From the NCBI GenBank assembly GCA_963576475.1, contig OY754971.1, positions 94,501 to 158,500 of the forward strand: 64,000 nt of DNA, given 5' to 3'. Below the pieces are notes generated by a model. It was given only the letters and a program-made list of their open reading frames with translations, did not search any database and was not told the DNA's origin. This DNA comes from Molanna angustata. Its lineage: Eukaryota > Arthropoda > Insecta > Trichoptera > Molannidae. Of the stretch, positions 47,238-59,892 are shown piece after piece. The position numbers and the translations under genes were made by a program. Numbering within the stretch: the stretch's first letter is position 1; the number at the start of each line of letters is the position of its first letter.

Positions 47238-47452
47238 ATTGCTTCTTGGGCAACAAACAGGTACTATGTCAAATATTAATTTATCACGCACTCAATAACA
47301 AGTTGCCACATTCTGGAGACTTATGATATTTATCGTCTCACAGATCCAGACTAAAAAAACAATTAAATACTGTCTCCACCGGGAATTGAACTCAGAACCT
47401 TTAACACAGGTGTCAGGTATCTAACCAATTGAGCCACGAAGGCCGATATTCA
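47238..47452 (-). mobile_element. tRNA-derived SINE (family C)
   Basis: On the minus strand the tRNA-like head reads 'gtggctcaattggttagata', then box B 'gagttcaattcccggtggag'. The tail 'ccagaatgtggcaacttgtt' is shared with 50965-51180. The two copies lie in opposite orientation, about 3.7 kb apart. Confidence 0.85.
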
Positions 47453-47846
47453 AATCTCATAAATTCTCAGAAAATATCTGCATTAAATTTATAACTGTGA
47501 CTCCACCCGATAACAAATAACAGAAAGATTGTTATTTCTGACTTCATGTTTAATAGTTCTAAAGAAAAATTCTCTCATTCAAGACCCGTATTAATGAACA
47601 TTTACGTTGTAAAAGAGTTAAACAGGATTCATCCAACTTTGCTGCACACCTTAACGAGTTTGTTCATGACATCTCCATCGATACTAATACCAAAATTTTA
47701 CATATTAACCCTAAAGGTAAAAAACTAGATCGTTTGAAATGTGATAACAGCAAAACTTTGATACATTTACAGACAGACTTCTCCCCTTCACCGTTATTAA
47801 AACCAATATTTTAAACAATTTACATTACATATATACCTACAGTTAA
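47453..47846. other. No gene seen
   Basis: AT-rich spacer. The short frame at 47546-47728 has no recognisable features. Confidence 0.6.
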
Positions 47847-48480
47847 TGTGGACTATTTGTGGATTGTGTGGATTATTTCAAGGCCAGCAAAACTCGCTGT
47901 GCACAACGCTATTGTCGTTCCAACCATAATGTATGCAAGTGAGACATGGGCATGGCAGAAGACGCATGAAAGTAAAATTAACGCTGTGGAAATGAGGTCC
48001 CTAAGACGAATGTGTGGTAAAACAATTTATGGTAGGATAAGGAATCAAGATATCAGAAGAGAATGTAAGATTGAAAGGGATATTTTGAGTAGAATGAAGA
48101 TAAATGCTTTGCGATGGTTCGGACATGTAGAGAGAATAAACGATGAACGACTGACAAAGAAAGTATACAAGGCTGAAAAGAGTGGAATGAGATGTAAGGT
48201 CGCTACGTAGTGCGCTTCTTCGGAAGAGTAAAATGGACCCAAATCCTAATAGCTGGCGTCCCCTACGTAGACATGTTAAAAAAAAAAAAAAAAAGGGTCG
48301 ACCTAGAAAGAGCTGGCATGATCATATAAATGAGATTTTGAAAGAGGGGAACATACGAAGTCAGAACAATAGGAGAGCATGTATGACGCAATGTATGAAT
48401 GTAAATGAGGCAAAACAGGTATGTCAAGATAGAAGAGTCTGGCGTTCGGTTCTCTCTGCCTACCCCAAATAGGGAAAAGG
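47847..48480 (+). pseudogene. RTE-type LINE, C-terminal fragment with tail
   Basis: The plus strand reads SRPAKLAVHNAIVVPTIMYA, SETWAWQKTHESKINAVEMR, RRECKIERDILSRMKINALR and WFGHVERINDERLTKKVYKA. After a small insertion it continues GRPRKSWHDHINEILKEG, CMNVNEAKQVCQDRRV and WRSVLSAYPK, then a stop. This is the clearest copy of the family in the window. The part before the RT thumb is missing. It is followed by (ATGT)n, which seems to be the native tail. A 93-bp insertion with an A17 run interrupts the frame at 48203-48295. Confidence 0.9.
48203..48295 (+). mobile_element. Small poly(A)-ended insertion in the RTE copy
   Basis: About 76 bp of unidentified sequence followed by 17 A, flanked by GGTCG on both sides (48198-48202 and 48296-48300). 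A poly(A) tail plus target duplication is the pattern of LINE-mobilised RNA. The source RNA is not recognised. Confidence 0.5.
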
Positions 48481-49845
48481 CGTGATGGTATGTATGTATG
48501 TATGTATGTATGTACATATGTATGTAATGTGGAGTAATTTCAACACTTATCCTTATATAGTTTGTTTTACTTTCAATATAAAGAATTTTACTGCCAGCCA
48601 CTTTCTTTGTTTCAGATACCTGCATACATACATTTGGTTCTTCACTACATGCACTACATACACAACCTCTGGATTCTCAATAGTATATATTTTTTTTTAT
48701 AATTCGTTTTTCCATTGTATAATTTAATATCAGTTTTTTCTCTCTACTTCAACATATTCACCACACATATTGACCATACTGTTTTGTTTGCCAGTTTTCT
48801 TCATCAGTTCTTTCTGTCAATACTAATCGAACTGATAGAACTTTACAAAAAAAAAGGTTGTGTATCAATATTCAAGTATAATTTATACTCTTGTACACAT
48901 TCATTTTCGTGCACTCTGATGATGATCTTCAACAGATCGATACCAGTCAGTGACAGTTTTCAATGAAATAGTGAAACAAACCAATTAGTGTTTTCATTTA
49001 TACCTAGTACAATGGAGTTTCACCATGAATTATCCGTCGGCAAAAATAACAAGTTATTGATTTTTTTAATACCGTTTATGAACAATAAAAATATTGATGC
49101 AAATTGTGGAGTTATACCTAACAGGTTTAACTGTTCAAAGAATTCAATTTAACCAAATTCACAAACGATCATACAGCCTTTAATTTTTTTACTGGTTTTA
49201 GCAGCTGATAGAAAACTTTGGCTTTAACCAAATCTCGGCTTAATTTTGGTTGGATCAAACATATAAAATTATATATTTAGTTTGTAAAGTTTATCAACAA
49301 AAAGCTTTTTATTTTATTGGCCGATGTCGTCAAATGATGTTTGGTTTTTGTTGTCAAGATTTTACAAAAAAATTCAGACATAATGAACTTTACTTACTAT
49401 TTACATATAACATGACTATAATCTATTCTAAGGTAGAGGTGTTAACATTGTGGAAATTCATTTATAAAATATCAAAGTTTATTTCCTCCTCTCTCTTCTT
49501 TTTGTACATTACTAGTTTCCAAAACACTATTCACCATTCTCTTCAGTGAGTGAAAACTAAGTGAGAAAAGTAGCTCTCCAAAATAGTAGCGCATAAAACA
49601 AGAAAATAATCCTACCTTTCGTTTCGTTTCAGTTTCGTCCATTCAAAAAACTAAGTAAGAGTAAAATGAAACTCAAATAGCAAAATAGTAAGTAAGGCCC
49701 AACAAGTATAAGATAATTTCTACTTTGCATAAAAATTGATTAGATCGCATTAAAAATGAAAAATAAAATACATCTGTGAAATGTGAGAATTGGTATAAAT
49801 ATATTTTTATGCATTATTTAGCAGAATACAGATTGTAACAATCTC
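48481..49845. other. No gene; (ATGT)n tail then AT-rich DNA
   Basis: (ATGT)n at 48488-48525 follows the LINE end. The remainder is AT-rich. Short frames at 48482-48966 and 49250-49549 resemble translated AT-rich noise, with no conserved motif. Confidence 0.6.
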
Positions 49846-49941
49846 TACAAGTGGACACATGAAATATCTGTCATATAATATAATTTCTTAATAAAGATTT
49901 CAGATTGTAACTATCTCTACAAGTGGACACATGAAATATCT
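49820..49941. repeat. Two-copy tandem duplication at a transposon insertion site
   Basis: 'ctacaagtggacacatgaaa' occurs twice, about 75 bp apart. The second copy is where the family W element entered. Confidence 0.8.
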
Positions 49942-50925
49942 GAGGCCCCCAATATCAAAAACGGCCAAATGCTCCCTTGTGTTTTTTTGGGAAAACACAA
50001 AAAACTATGAAACAATGTTCATTTTTTTTTTTGAAAAAATTAGTAGAAATAATAAAATCTGATATTATTAATGAAATCTACTATTAAATTCATTCATTCA
50101 TCACGGCATATCCCACAATGTGGGGTAACCAGCGAAAGGTGTGCGGGTGTGCATTGCCTTATAAAAGGGAGCACAACACATATGTGTATACCCACACACC
50201 AGTCTCATCTCACCTAAAAAGGCACTACCTTCAGAATGAGTGGTGAACCTCATTGCTGAACTATGTCAGATGTTATTGTTGCCTGTTGTATTTTCGATTA
50301 CCCGGCTCTTATGGGACACTCGAAAACAGTAATAGAAAAGAGTGGAAACACTATTCTAAGCCGGTGCCTCACAGCTTTACATTATTCTTGTTGATATGTA
50401 TTTAATTTTGGATTTTAAAATGCATTTGGCCAATTTTGATACTAATTCTTGCAGTTGGCCATGTTTGATATTGTCATTTGTTTTTGGCCATTTTTGATAC
50501 TTATTTTACATATTCGACTTACGTTTGTGAGGTTATTTTCTACATTTGAAATATTATGCCCCATTTCGTTTGTTATATATTTTTAATTTAATAATTTTTA
50601 AGCACAAAATAAACGAAAGAATGTAAAAAAACCTGAATATCGTGTATAGGTACAATAATATACCAACTCAAATGGCAGCCATATTGAAATTTGCCTAAAC
50701 GACGAGTCGTGATTGGTTAGTTCATATTATTATGGCCGACTTTGATACTAAGGACACTTGATTTTGGCCGTCTTTGATACTTAGACCTATTTTCAGATGG
50801 GTTTTAGTCATTTTTGATCTTCGGATACATTTGTAATGGATACATACTGGCTGGTAGATATAAATAAATAAAAATCTCAAAAATGACAAAATATGCTTTT
50901 GGCCACTTTTGATACTGAGGTCCTC
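49942..50925. mobile_element. Non-autonomous DNA transposon with GGCCA/TTTGATAC subterminal repeats (family W)
   Basis: The left end GAGGCCCCCAATATCAAAAA and right end (reverse complement GAGGACCTCAGTATCAAAAG) are inverted. Target duplication ATCT lies at 49938-49941 and 50926-50929. The uninterrupted target sequence (aatatctgtcatataat) is preserved in the first copy of the local duplication. At least seven copies of a 'ggccatttttgatac' motif lie inside. It also contains a block (50271-50377) repeated at about 60107-60222. No transposase frame is present. Confidence 0.82.
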
Positions 50926-50964
50926 ATCTGTCATATAATATAATTCTTATATAATTAATTATAT

Positions 50965-51180
50965 GGCTATGTGGCTCAGTTGGCTAGATATCTGACTGTT
51001 GATCCAAAGGTCCCAGGTTTGATTCCCGGTGGTGACACAGTATTTAATTGTGTTTTCAATCTGGATCTGTGAGACAATAAATATCACGAGTCTCCAGAAT
51101 GTGGCAACTTGTTATTGAGTGCGTGTTAAATTATTATTTGACATAGTACCTGTTATTTGCCCAAGAAACTATATAAAAAT
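50965..51180 (+). mobile_element. tRNA-derived SINE (family C)
   Basis: Head 'tgtggctcagttggctagat', box B 'ggtttgattcccggtggtga', tail 'ccagaatgtggcaacttgtt' and 'tttgacatagtacctgttat'. Full-length-like relative to the copy at 47238-47452. Confidence 0.87.
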
Positions 51181-52247
51181 AAAATAAATAATTAATCCAA
51201 AATATTTTCCTATCCGTCGTTTTTTTATTTATTATTGTAGACTTTTCCAATCCAATTAAATTCACCAGATTCATTGTATATTCCGGGCTGAAATTGTACC
51301 TTTGATTTTACACGTCCAATTTACATTTTTTAGCTAGTTAAAATAATGAAATATCAAACACGCGCTATGTAATTTGTGCATTTGTGGCGATAAACAGATA
51401 AATGTCAATATGTCGAAGAATGAAATCAATGTGCACCTAACTTCAATCTCGTTGCAATGTTGCCATTATTAGTAAAATAAATTCTAACCATTTCATAAAG
51501 CATTCTTACCTAGGAGACATCCTAGCTATTATTTAGGAACACAGTAGTAGGAAATACGCATTTAGAAAACCCTTACGAGTTAGGTAATTCTTCCGTAGGA
51601 AGTTACTTATGATACCCCGGTGAAACTGGGCCATAATAATCACTGGACACACCATCCTGAAAAACTCATAAAGACCAAACCATAGTAGAGATACACGAGA
51701 AGAAAAAGAAATAAGTAATCTGAAAAGTAGGGTTTATTTCCATAGTAAATTCATCTTGGGCTGTAGTAAAAACCACTTGGGTATGGGGATGGAGAGAAAC
51801 ATGAAAGAAAAAGAGCTAATGGAAGACTTTGTTGTACAAGATGCAAACAATAAATACGAACTTCATGCGTTGAACAAATATGTTGAAGTTCATAATGATT
51901 GGTTGTCCTTGGAAGAATTTTGTATTCCTCCAAGCACTGGGATAGAAACAGATAATACATGGATAATCAACTGAGATACTATGTTCTATCTTAACTCAAT
52001 ACAGTGTACGCTCCCAAACCCAAATAACTTAAAATGATGTAATATAGCCAGAAATGACAGTTGCCGCCTCTGTGGGACATCTGCATGCACAGCTGAAATA
52101 TCAAGGCCTGCTGAGGGGTAGCACTTCAGGAGGGAGGTTCTCATACAGACACGATATGGTGCTTAAAATTGAGCATTTGGACAAGAGCAATCAAAGGATT
52201 AACCACATGGAAACAGTCAGTTGTAACATTTGTAAAACTGGGACAAA
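51181..52247. other. No supported gene
   Basis: Two short plus-strand open stretches (51756-51974 and 52054-52257) have no recognisable domain. NDSCRLCG near 52048 is faintly like LINE C-terminal zinc-finger text, but too short to call. Confidence 0.5.
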
Positions 52248-54385
52248 AAGTATGTAGTAACATATTAACACATACCAGCCCCGACAATACAGGACAGTAT
52301 ATAGTAACATATTAACACATACCAGCCCCGCCAATACAGGACAGTATATAGTAACATATTAACACATACCAGCCCCGACAATACAGGACAGTATATAGTA
52401 ACATATTAACACATACCAGCCCCGACAATACAGGACAGTATATAGTAACATATTAACACATACCAGCCCCGACAATACAGGACAGTATATAGTAACATAT
52501 TAACACATACCAGCCCCGACAATACAGGACAGTATATAGTAACATATTAACACATACCAGCCCCGCCAATACAGGACAGTATATAGTAACATATTAACAC
52601 ATACCAGCCCCGACAATACAGGACAGTATATAGTAACATATTAACACATACCAGCCCCGACAATACAGGACAGTATATAGTAACATATTAACACATACCA
52701 GCCCCGACAATACAGGACAGTATATAGTAACATATTAACACATACCAGCCCCGACAATACAGGACAGTATATAGTAACATATTAACACATACCAGCCCCG
52801 ACAATACAGGACAGTATATAGTAACATATTAACACATACCAGCCCCGACAATACAGGACAGTATATAGTAACATATTAACACATACCAGCCCCGACAATA
52901 CAGGACAGTATATAGTAACATATTAACACATACCAGCCCCGACAATACAGGACAGTATATAGTAACATATTAACACATACCAGCCCCGACAATACAGGAC
53001 AGTATATAGTAACATATTAACACATACCAGCCCCGACAATACAGGACAGTATGTAGTAACATATTAACACATACCAGCCCCGACAATACAGGACAGTATG
53101 TAGTAACATATTAACACATACCAACCCCGACAATACAGGACAGTATGTAGTAACATATTAACACATACCAGCCCCGACAATACAGGACAGTATATAGTAA
53201 CATATTAACACATACCAGCCCCGACAATACAGGACAGTATGTAGTAACATATTAACACATACCAGCCCCGACAATACAGGACAGTATGTAGTAACATATT
53301 AACACATACCAGCCCCGACAATACAGGACAGTATGTAGTAACATATTAACACATACCAGCCCCGACAATACAGGACAGTATGTAGTAACATATTAACACA
53401 TACCAGCCCCGACAATACAGGACAGTATATAGTAACATATTAACACATACCAGCCCCGACAATACAGGACAGTATGTAGTAACATATTAACACATACCAG
53501 CCCCGACAATACAGGACAGTATATAGTAACATATTAACACATACCAGCCCCGACAATACAGGACAGTATATAGTAACATATTAACACATACCAGCCCCGA
53601 CAATACAGGACAGTATGTAGTAACATATTAACACATACCAGCCCCGACAATTCAGGACAGTATGTAGTAACATATTAACACATACCAGCCCCGACAATAC
53701 AGGACAGTATGTAGTAACATATTAACACATACCAGCCCCGACAATACAGGACAGTATATAGTAACATATTAACACATACCAGCCCCGACAATACAGGACA
53801 GTATGTAGTAACATATTAACACATACCAGCCCCGACAATACAGGACAGTATGTAGTAACATATTAACACATACCAGCCCCGACAATACAGGACAGTATAT
53901 AGTAACATATTAACACATACCAGCCCCGACAATACAGGACAGTATGTAGTAACATATTAACACATACCAGCCCCGACAATACAGGACAGTATGTAGTAAC
54001 ATATTAACACATACCAGCCCCGACAATACAGGACAGTATGTAGTAACATATTAACACATACCAGCCCCGACAATACAGGACAGTATGTAGTAACATATTA
54101 ACACATACCAGCCCCGACAATACAGGACAGTATATAGTAACATATTAACACATACCAGCCCCGACAATACAGGACAGTATATAGTAACATATTAACACAT
54201 ACCAGCCCCGACAATACAGGACAGTATGTAGTAACATATTAACACATACCAGCCCCGACAATACAGGACAGTATATAGTAACATATTAACACATACCAGC
54301 CCCGACAATACAGGACAGTATATAGTAACATATTAACACATACCAGCCCCGACAATACAGGACAGTATGTAGTAACATATTAAAA
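52248..54385. repeat. 47-bp minisatellite, about 45 copies
   Basis: Units of 47 bp with core 'ccagccccgacaatacagga'. A single site alternates tatat/tatgt between copies: the first ~17 copies are tatat, after which the two forms intermix. Rare variants (ccgccaat, ccaacccc, aattcagg) also occur. It is the largest array in the window and more GC-rich than its surroundings. Confidence 0.97.
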
Positions 54386-55754
54386 CATATATAATAGGAC
54401 AAAGCAAAGACCTTTCAATTCCTCGTAAATACTCGGACAGCTAAAGAAGAATTCAGATACTAACTGAATTTGTTATAAGTAAAAATTTAAAGACTTTTGA
54501 TATTGTTCAGTTTGAAATATAAAATTTCATGATTAATTGTTTTGACAATATCGGCATATAAATAAAGTAGACCTCGTATTTAATACAAATTGCTACCAAA
54601 ATTTCAAAAGGAACATTGTGTGTCAATAAAAATCTTACTTATACACCTAGATATAAAATTCAAATAAAACACTTCAAAATACCTAATCCATTTCCATCCA
54701 AAAACATAGGAATTGTATAAAAGTTATTTTAAATAGAATAGACATTTCTTTGGTATATTATAATTAAAAATATGAAAAATAGTTAAGTTCCAGACCACCT
54801 GATATTTAACAGTTTTGTGTCATTAAAGAGGATATGTTTTTCAATATTTTTCAATGATAATAATTCATATCAAATATGGGTACAATATTAAAGCACATAT
54901 GATACATAATAGATTGAAAAAATGAATGATTATTTCTAGTTAAGCATTGCTTAAAATGATTACATATGTAAAATTTCAATACTATTTATTGCTAATGTTA
55001 TTAATATGATGAAAATGAAACGGAGCGTATTATTATTTTGTAATGAAAGCGTTTTCCCTCTTACTTTCAATACATAGATACGAGGTCATTCAGGAAAATG
55101 GTGTCTAAAATAAAAATCTTAAGAATAATTTCATACCTGCTAGATAAATTACTGCTGACAGAACATTGGATCATCCACAGTCACACTATGAATAGCAGAT
55201 AAAAAATTTTTATTCAATATTTCCGAATTCTGGTTTAATTTAAAAAATGACATTCCGCGAAATAAAACCTGACAGTACCACCCCGAAGAAATGTGACGTA
55301 TAGACCGACAATGTTGCCACTAATAATAAACCCTTGAAATTTTATGGATTATTTGATTTTTTAAAACTGGACAGTTCGTAATTCTTTTTTTTACATTATC
55401 TTTGTTCAAAGATATTTAACAAAATCGAGTAGATTATTGTTTCCTCGGTAATTGAATCATTAATAAAAATAGGATAGTTTAATAATTTACATTCTAAGTG
55501 AAACATTTTCAGTAATAAAGCGAATACTTTTATTTCTCAAATCTTTATTTACTATTCGTCAGTTTCATCTATTTTATTATTTATGCCCACATATATTATC
55601 AAATATACACTATAAGTAAGTAGAAAAAAAATATAGAGCCCTGACTTTCAGAAGTTATGATAAATAATGTCAATTCTGAACGCCACAAATTAAAGTTAGA
55701 ATACGTCAATAAAATAAATTAAATGAATTAAAAACACTGTCAAAAATTGGGACA
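54386..55754. other. No gene seen
   Basis: Uniformly AT-rich, without recognisable repeat ends, frames or RNA motifs. Confidence 0.6.
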
Positions 55755-56200
55755 GGCCATCGTCGAATGCATCCTTTGAACTCAGACACCAGCTGCTGGT
55801 TGAGTGGCTGCGTCAGTAGCGAAACGGTGGCGAGGCTAGTCTCGAGGAGATGCATGCCGTAACTCTAGGGTCCAGCGCTGTTCAACAGCGTTTGGAGCAC
55901 TTTCAGAACTCAACATCCGCCACAATCCAGGAAGGCGGCTCTTACGCCGAATGGTGCTGTGATACCAAACGCGAGCACGGTCCGGAAACTTGGAGGGCTA
56001 TGCCGCTAGTCAGCACCCAGCACAGATGTACAGTAAGGAAGGGGAGACGTGAGGCGTCCGTCCCAATAGGTCGCCTCCCCTGAACAATTGTCGATGTTGG
56101 ACCAGATAAGAAAAACTTGAGCCATTTACCCTGAGAACGTGGTAGTCTTGCCGAAGAGCGTCGCCGGCCCAAGGCCCAGGGGGGGGGGGGCAATTCAACC
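55755..56200. other. GC-rich block of unknown origin
   Basis: About 450 bp with much higher GC than its flanks, ending in a G-run (56180-56190). The plus-strand stretch 55850-56083 reads SAVQQRLEHFQNSTSATIQE and is open for 77 codons, but has no match I recognise. It could be a fragment of a LINE 3' region, a non-coding exon or a transferred piece. Confidence 0.45.
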
Positions 56201-57393
56201 CATTCATCGACTATTCTCCGTATACCCTATATTATGGAGGATGAGAAAAATATGAATTGTTGGTATAGTCAAGAGCATGAAGCTTTACACTATTGTAGCG
56301 CGAGTCTTTGCCTCTGTGGCGATTGTAATAATAACGGTTCCAACTTCAATATGTAGCTCTTGATAGCACAATAAATAAAACTTTGAAATATAGTTATCAT
56401 ATTAAAAACCGAACAAAAATTATTTACATCACAATTGCAATTGAAGTTAATTAAAACATAATCTTCAGGGAGTTTTTGTAAATTTTTCGATCACTTTATT
56501 ATGAAAATCTTGTAAGTTTTCATTTATAAGTTACTGTGTACACTCATCATGGCCAGACCATTAAGGCGATGATATTCAATGCATATGAATTCATACAAAT
56601 TTATCATGGACAATAATGGTCTTGAGAAGTCTTACTACAGCATGGTTTACAGCTGTTTGCATCCATTATTTTGTGTTGTGACAACTGCGGGACGCTAACA
56701 TAATAGTCGACATATTTGTCAGAATTTTTATTATTTTTTTTTCTGTTTAACAATCACATAAATTTAAAAAGATAATAATTAATTTATGTATTGTAATACA
56801 GAATTTGTCTTATCTCAATTTTTAAAATGTTTTTTTGTGAAATATTCATTACGTCATGGCCGGCCCGTCAATACACAGATGTTTCTAATGTTTATTTTAT
56901 TTTTTTATAATTCATGTATAAAATAAAATGTAAAGCAAACTATACAGTTAGTTGGTCACTGATACATAATTCATATTATCTCAATTTGTAAAATTTCCAC
57001 TATCCCAATTTTACATTCTGTAAAGCATCAATAAAATTAGATGCTTTACAGAATGTTTCTTTTCGTTTATCTTTAGGACCCTGAAAAATTCGTATGTTTG
57101 TGCAGCTTTGGTTTCAGTGAAACACGCTGAAAAGGTGTTTTGAAATCTTAACTGTTATGATAAAATAACATATTGTTTTGAAACAACCATTTATTTATTT
57201 AATACAATATAGATAATATTTTTTATATAGATAATATTTTTTATTTTAACACAAAACGTACATAGGTTATGTTCGCAATTGACAGTTCTTTGCTAACAAA
57301 AAACACAATTAACTTGCTTGATTGCCGAAAAACGGCCAATCAATTTTTGACAGTTCGTAATTGACGATCAACGTTGATTTTGTAATGAAATAA
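56201..57393. other. No gene seen
   Basis: AT-rich. 'aaaattagatgctttacagaatg' and nearby sequence at 57000-57060 form a local inverted repeat (cattctgtaaagcatc / gatgctttacagaatg). No frame of interest. Confidence 0.6.
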
Positions 57394-57472
57394 CGCCAAA
57401 CCAGTGTGACCGTTTTCCAAACTGCCGAAAATACCGCACTTGCGGCGAAAATATACTAAAATATACTAAACC

Positions 57473-58730
57473 CAAAGATATTAATGTATATACCTAGATG
57501 GAGTACTTGTCGGAAATAGTGTGTCGAAATTCGCGGGAGTTTTTGCGCGCTGGTAGGCAGAAGACTGATTTTTGTACGTTTTTCGGTACATTTTGCTCCC
57601 CGTGTTTTGTGAATAATTCATCGTTATACCTCATTTTATTAATTTTAATGGATGTATTTATTATACCAAGGACTTATTTTGGGTTTTGCGTTAATTAGAA
57701 TCCCGATTTGGTTTTTTTATTTTAAGTTTGGTGTAATTTTTATTTTTTTTTGACATTTGATGGTTATATTGAGTTATTTCTAAGTTTAAAACAGTTTTTT
57801 ATGATATTTTTAGTGTTAAAATTAGTGATTAAGTTTATTTACACAGTAATTGTGATAGTTAAAAGGACTTTTTAATTATATTTGACCTTAAAAGGTTTTA
57901 TGTGATCAGAGACCCTATACTTTCAAATTTTTGAGACCTAAGTTGTTAGTTTTATGTACCTATACCAAAATTTAAATAAATAAAGTTATTTTTTTCAATA
58001 AATTTTTGTTTAATATTCTACAAACCCCTTGATTTAATATTGTTTTCTAAATCTTTGAAAACAAAAGATAAAATGTCCAAGAGTAGTAAATTTTAGAAAT
58101 GTTGCTGATGAAAGAAAGGGAATCCATTCTTATTTAGCTGTTATAAAAAATATGAACTCATTTTTCACATTAAGATGATATCGACTGCCATGGCACAGTA
58201 GTAAGCCTCTTCTTCTTTGCTTGCGTCCAGGGTTCGATTCCCGGTAGAGGAGAAATTTATTTCTCACGCAAATCACTGGTTAGTTGGAAGAAATTGCCAT
58301 TTGGCGATAAACTCGCCACTTAAATAGGATGTAAGGTAGTGTTTAAATAAATAAAGAAAAATTATGAATTTTTATTCCTAGGGTTTTATTTCAGTACTTC
58401 GAGTTGGTAGATGAACCAAGCTATCAACAATGTATGAACCACCACAAAAACAGGTAAAAAAGACAAAAATAAAACCAATGTTGGTATTTTTTACATTACA
58501 ATGCACACCAGTTACTTCCTTAATTGCATTCTATTATTATTTTTTTCAACTGTTAACTCTATTTTCGATTAATAAATACGAAAATATCATGTCGTACTCA
58601 ACAATCTTCATACAAACCGCGTTTTTCTTGCCTACCGATTGTGCGAAAGAGACAACATTTTTTTGCCTCACGTCACCGCTATGAAAAGTTGACAAGTACT
58701 CCATCTAGGTATATACATTTAATATCTTTG
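57473..58730. mobile_element. hAT-like element (inner)
   Basis: Terminal inverted repeats of about 39 bp, differing by one base (CAAAGATATTAATGTATATA and onward). An 8-bp target duplication ACTAAACC lies at 57465-57472 and 58731-58738. No intact transposase; the short frames at 57498-57698 and 58430-58684 are unrecognised. It carries a SINE at 58181-58345. Confidence 0.92.
58181..58345 (+). mobile_element. tRNA-derived SINE (family B)
   Basis: Head 'gactgccatggcacagtagt', box B 'gggttcgattcccggtagag', then 'gagaaatttatttctcacgc' and the tail 'ggaagaaattgcca'. Same family as 60321-60490. Confidence 0.85.
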
Positions 58731-59892
58731 ACTAAACCCAATGTGAAAAAATACCAAAAAAATACTAAATTTTATAACGATATTTGGGAACATACTAAGA
58801 AAACACGCATGTATTTATAGTATAATTGTTACGTATATAACAAGGAGGAGCGTGGTAAACGAGTTAATTACCGGATAAACAAAATAATATGGCTGGGAGA
58901 AAGAATGTGACGCGAGTAAGAAATGGAATCATATGAAATTCGGTTATATGTACAGAATAATAATGATGTACAGAATAATAACGGATAAACAAAATAATAT
59001 GGCTGGGAAAAAGAATGTGACGCGAGTAAGAAATGGAATCATATGAAATTCGGTTATATGTACAGAATAATAATGATCATCTTTGCAGAAAAGTCAAATT
59101 AAACACATTAGCTCTTGCTGAAAATAATTAAAAAATAATCGGCTGTCATTTTTATTTTCAAGGCAAAAATATTATATAATTGAAAAGATCTTACAAAACT
59201 GAGCTGTTACCGTACTGGAGCTGTTAATTAAATACTTAGCACTGTCACTTAACTACATTCGAAGAAAAAAAGATATTTTTAATCGCCCCATAGATATGAA
59301 AAAAAAAACTTAATTTTTCCTACAAAGAATATGATTAACAAAATATTGAGATTACTTAATGATGCATGATGGTGCATCTGAAAGAAAATTTATTATGAAA
59401 TTTATTTCTGTTCCTGTTCAGGACAATATTTTTGTTCGTATTTCCGCTTCATAATAATTATTAACTCCACCAAAACACAAAAACTCAACAAACTTTGTTC
59501 AATGTGGACGATATATGTAATTTTACAGAAGTTATTTAATATTCGATACTTTTTAGTATTTTAAGAATAATGTGAAAAGTCACCAGTTAAAAAATGTAAT
59601 TCAAAAGATCCCGTCACCACCAATGTCCATCAATGAGTAAATAATAGAAGTAAAGAGCGGTAAAATTATCATAGACAAAAAAAGTGAATGCAGACAGAAT
59701 TTTAAAAAAATACCAAAAAATGGTAAGTGTTTAATTTTCCAAAAATCACAAAATATACCAATAAATCACAAAATATACCAAAAAAAACCAAAAATTTCAA
59801 AAATACTAAAAAAATACCAAACGTGTTCCAAAGTGGCGAAAAAATACCAATTTAGTACTAAAAATACTAAAAACGGTCACACTGCGCCAAAC

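Larger units (their letters stand above)
57402..59884. mobile_element. hAT-like element (outer), interrupted
   Basis: Perfect 15-bp terminal inverted repeat CAGTGTGACCGTTTT at both ends. An 8-bp target duplication CGCCAAAC lies at 57394-57401 and 59885-59892. Without the nested insertion it is about 1.2 kb, non-coding, with many AATACTAAA/ATACCAAA motifs near the ends. It also holds a two-copy tandem duplication at about 58870-59085. Host for the 57473-58730 element. Confidence 0.92.

Noticed and set aside
51756..52257. Small genes before the 47-bp array
   Set aside because: Two short frames without recognisable domains, splice signals or context; not better than chance.
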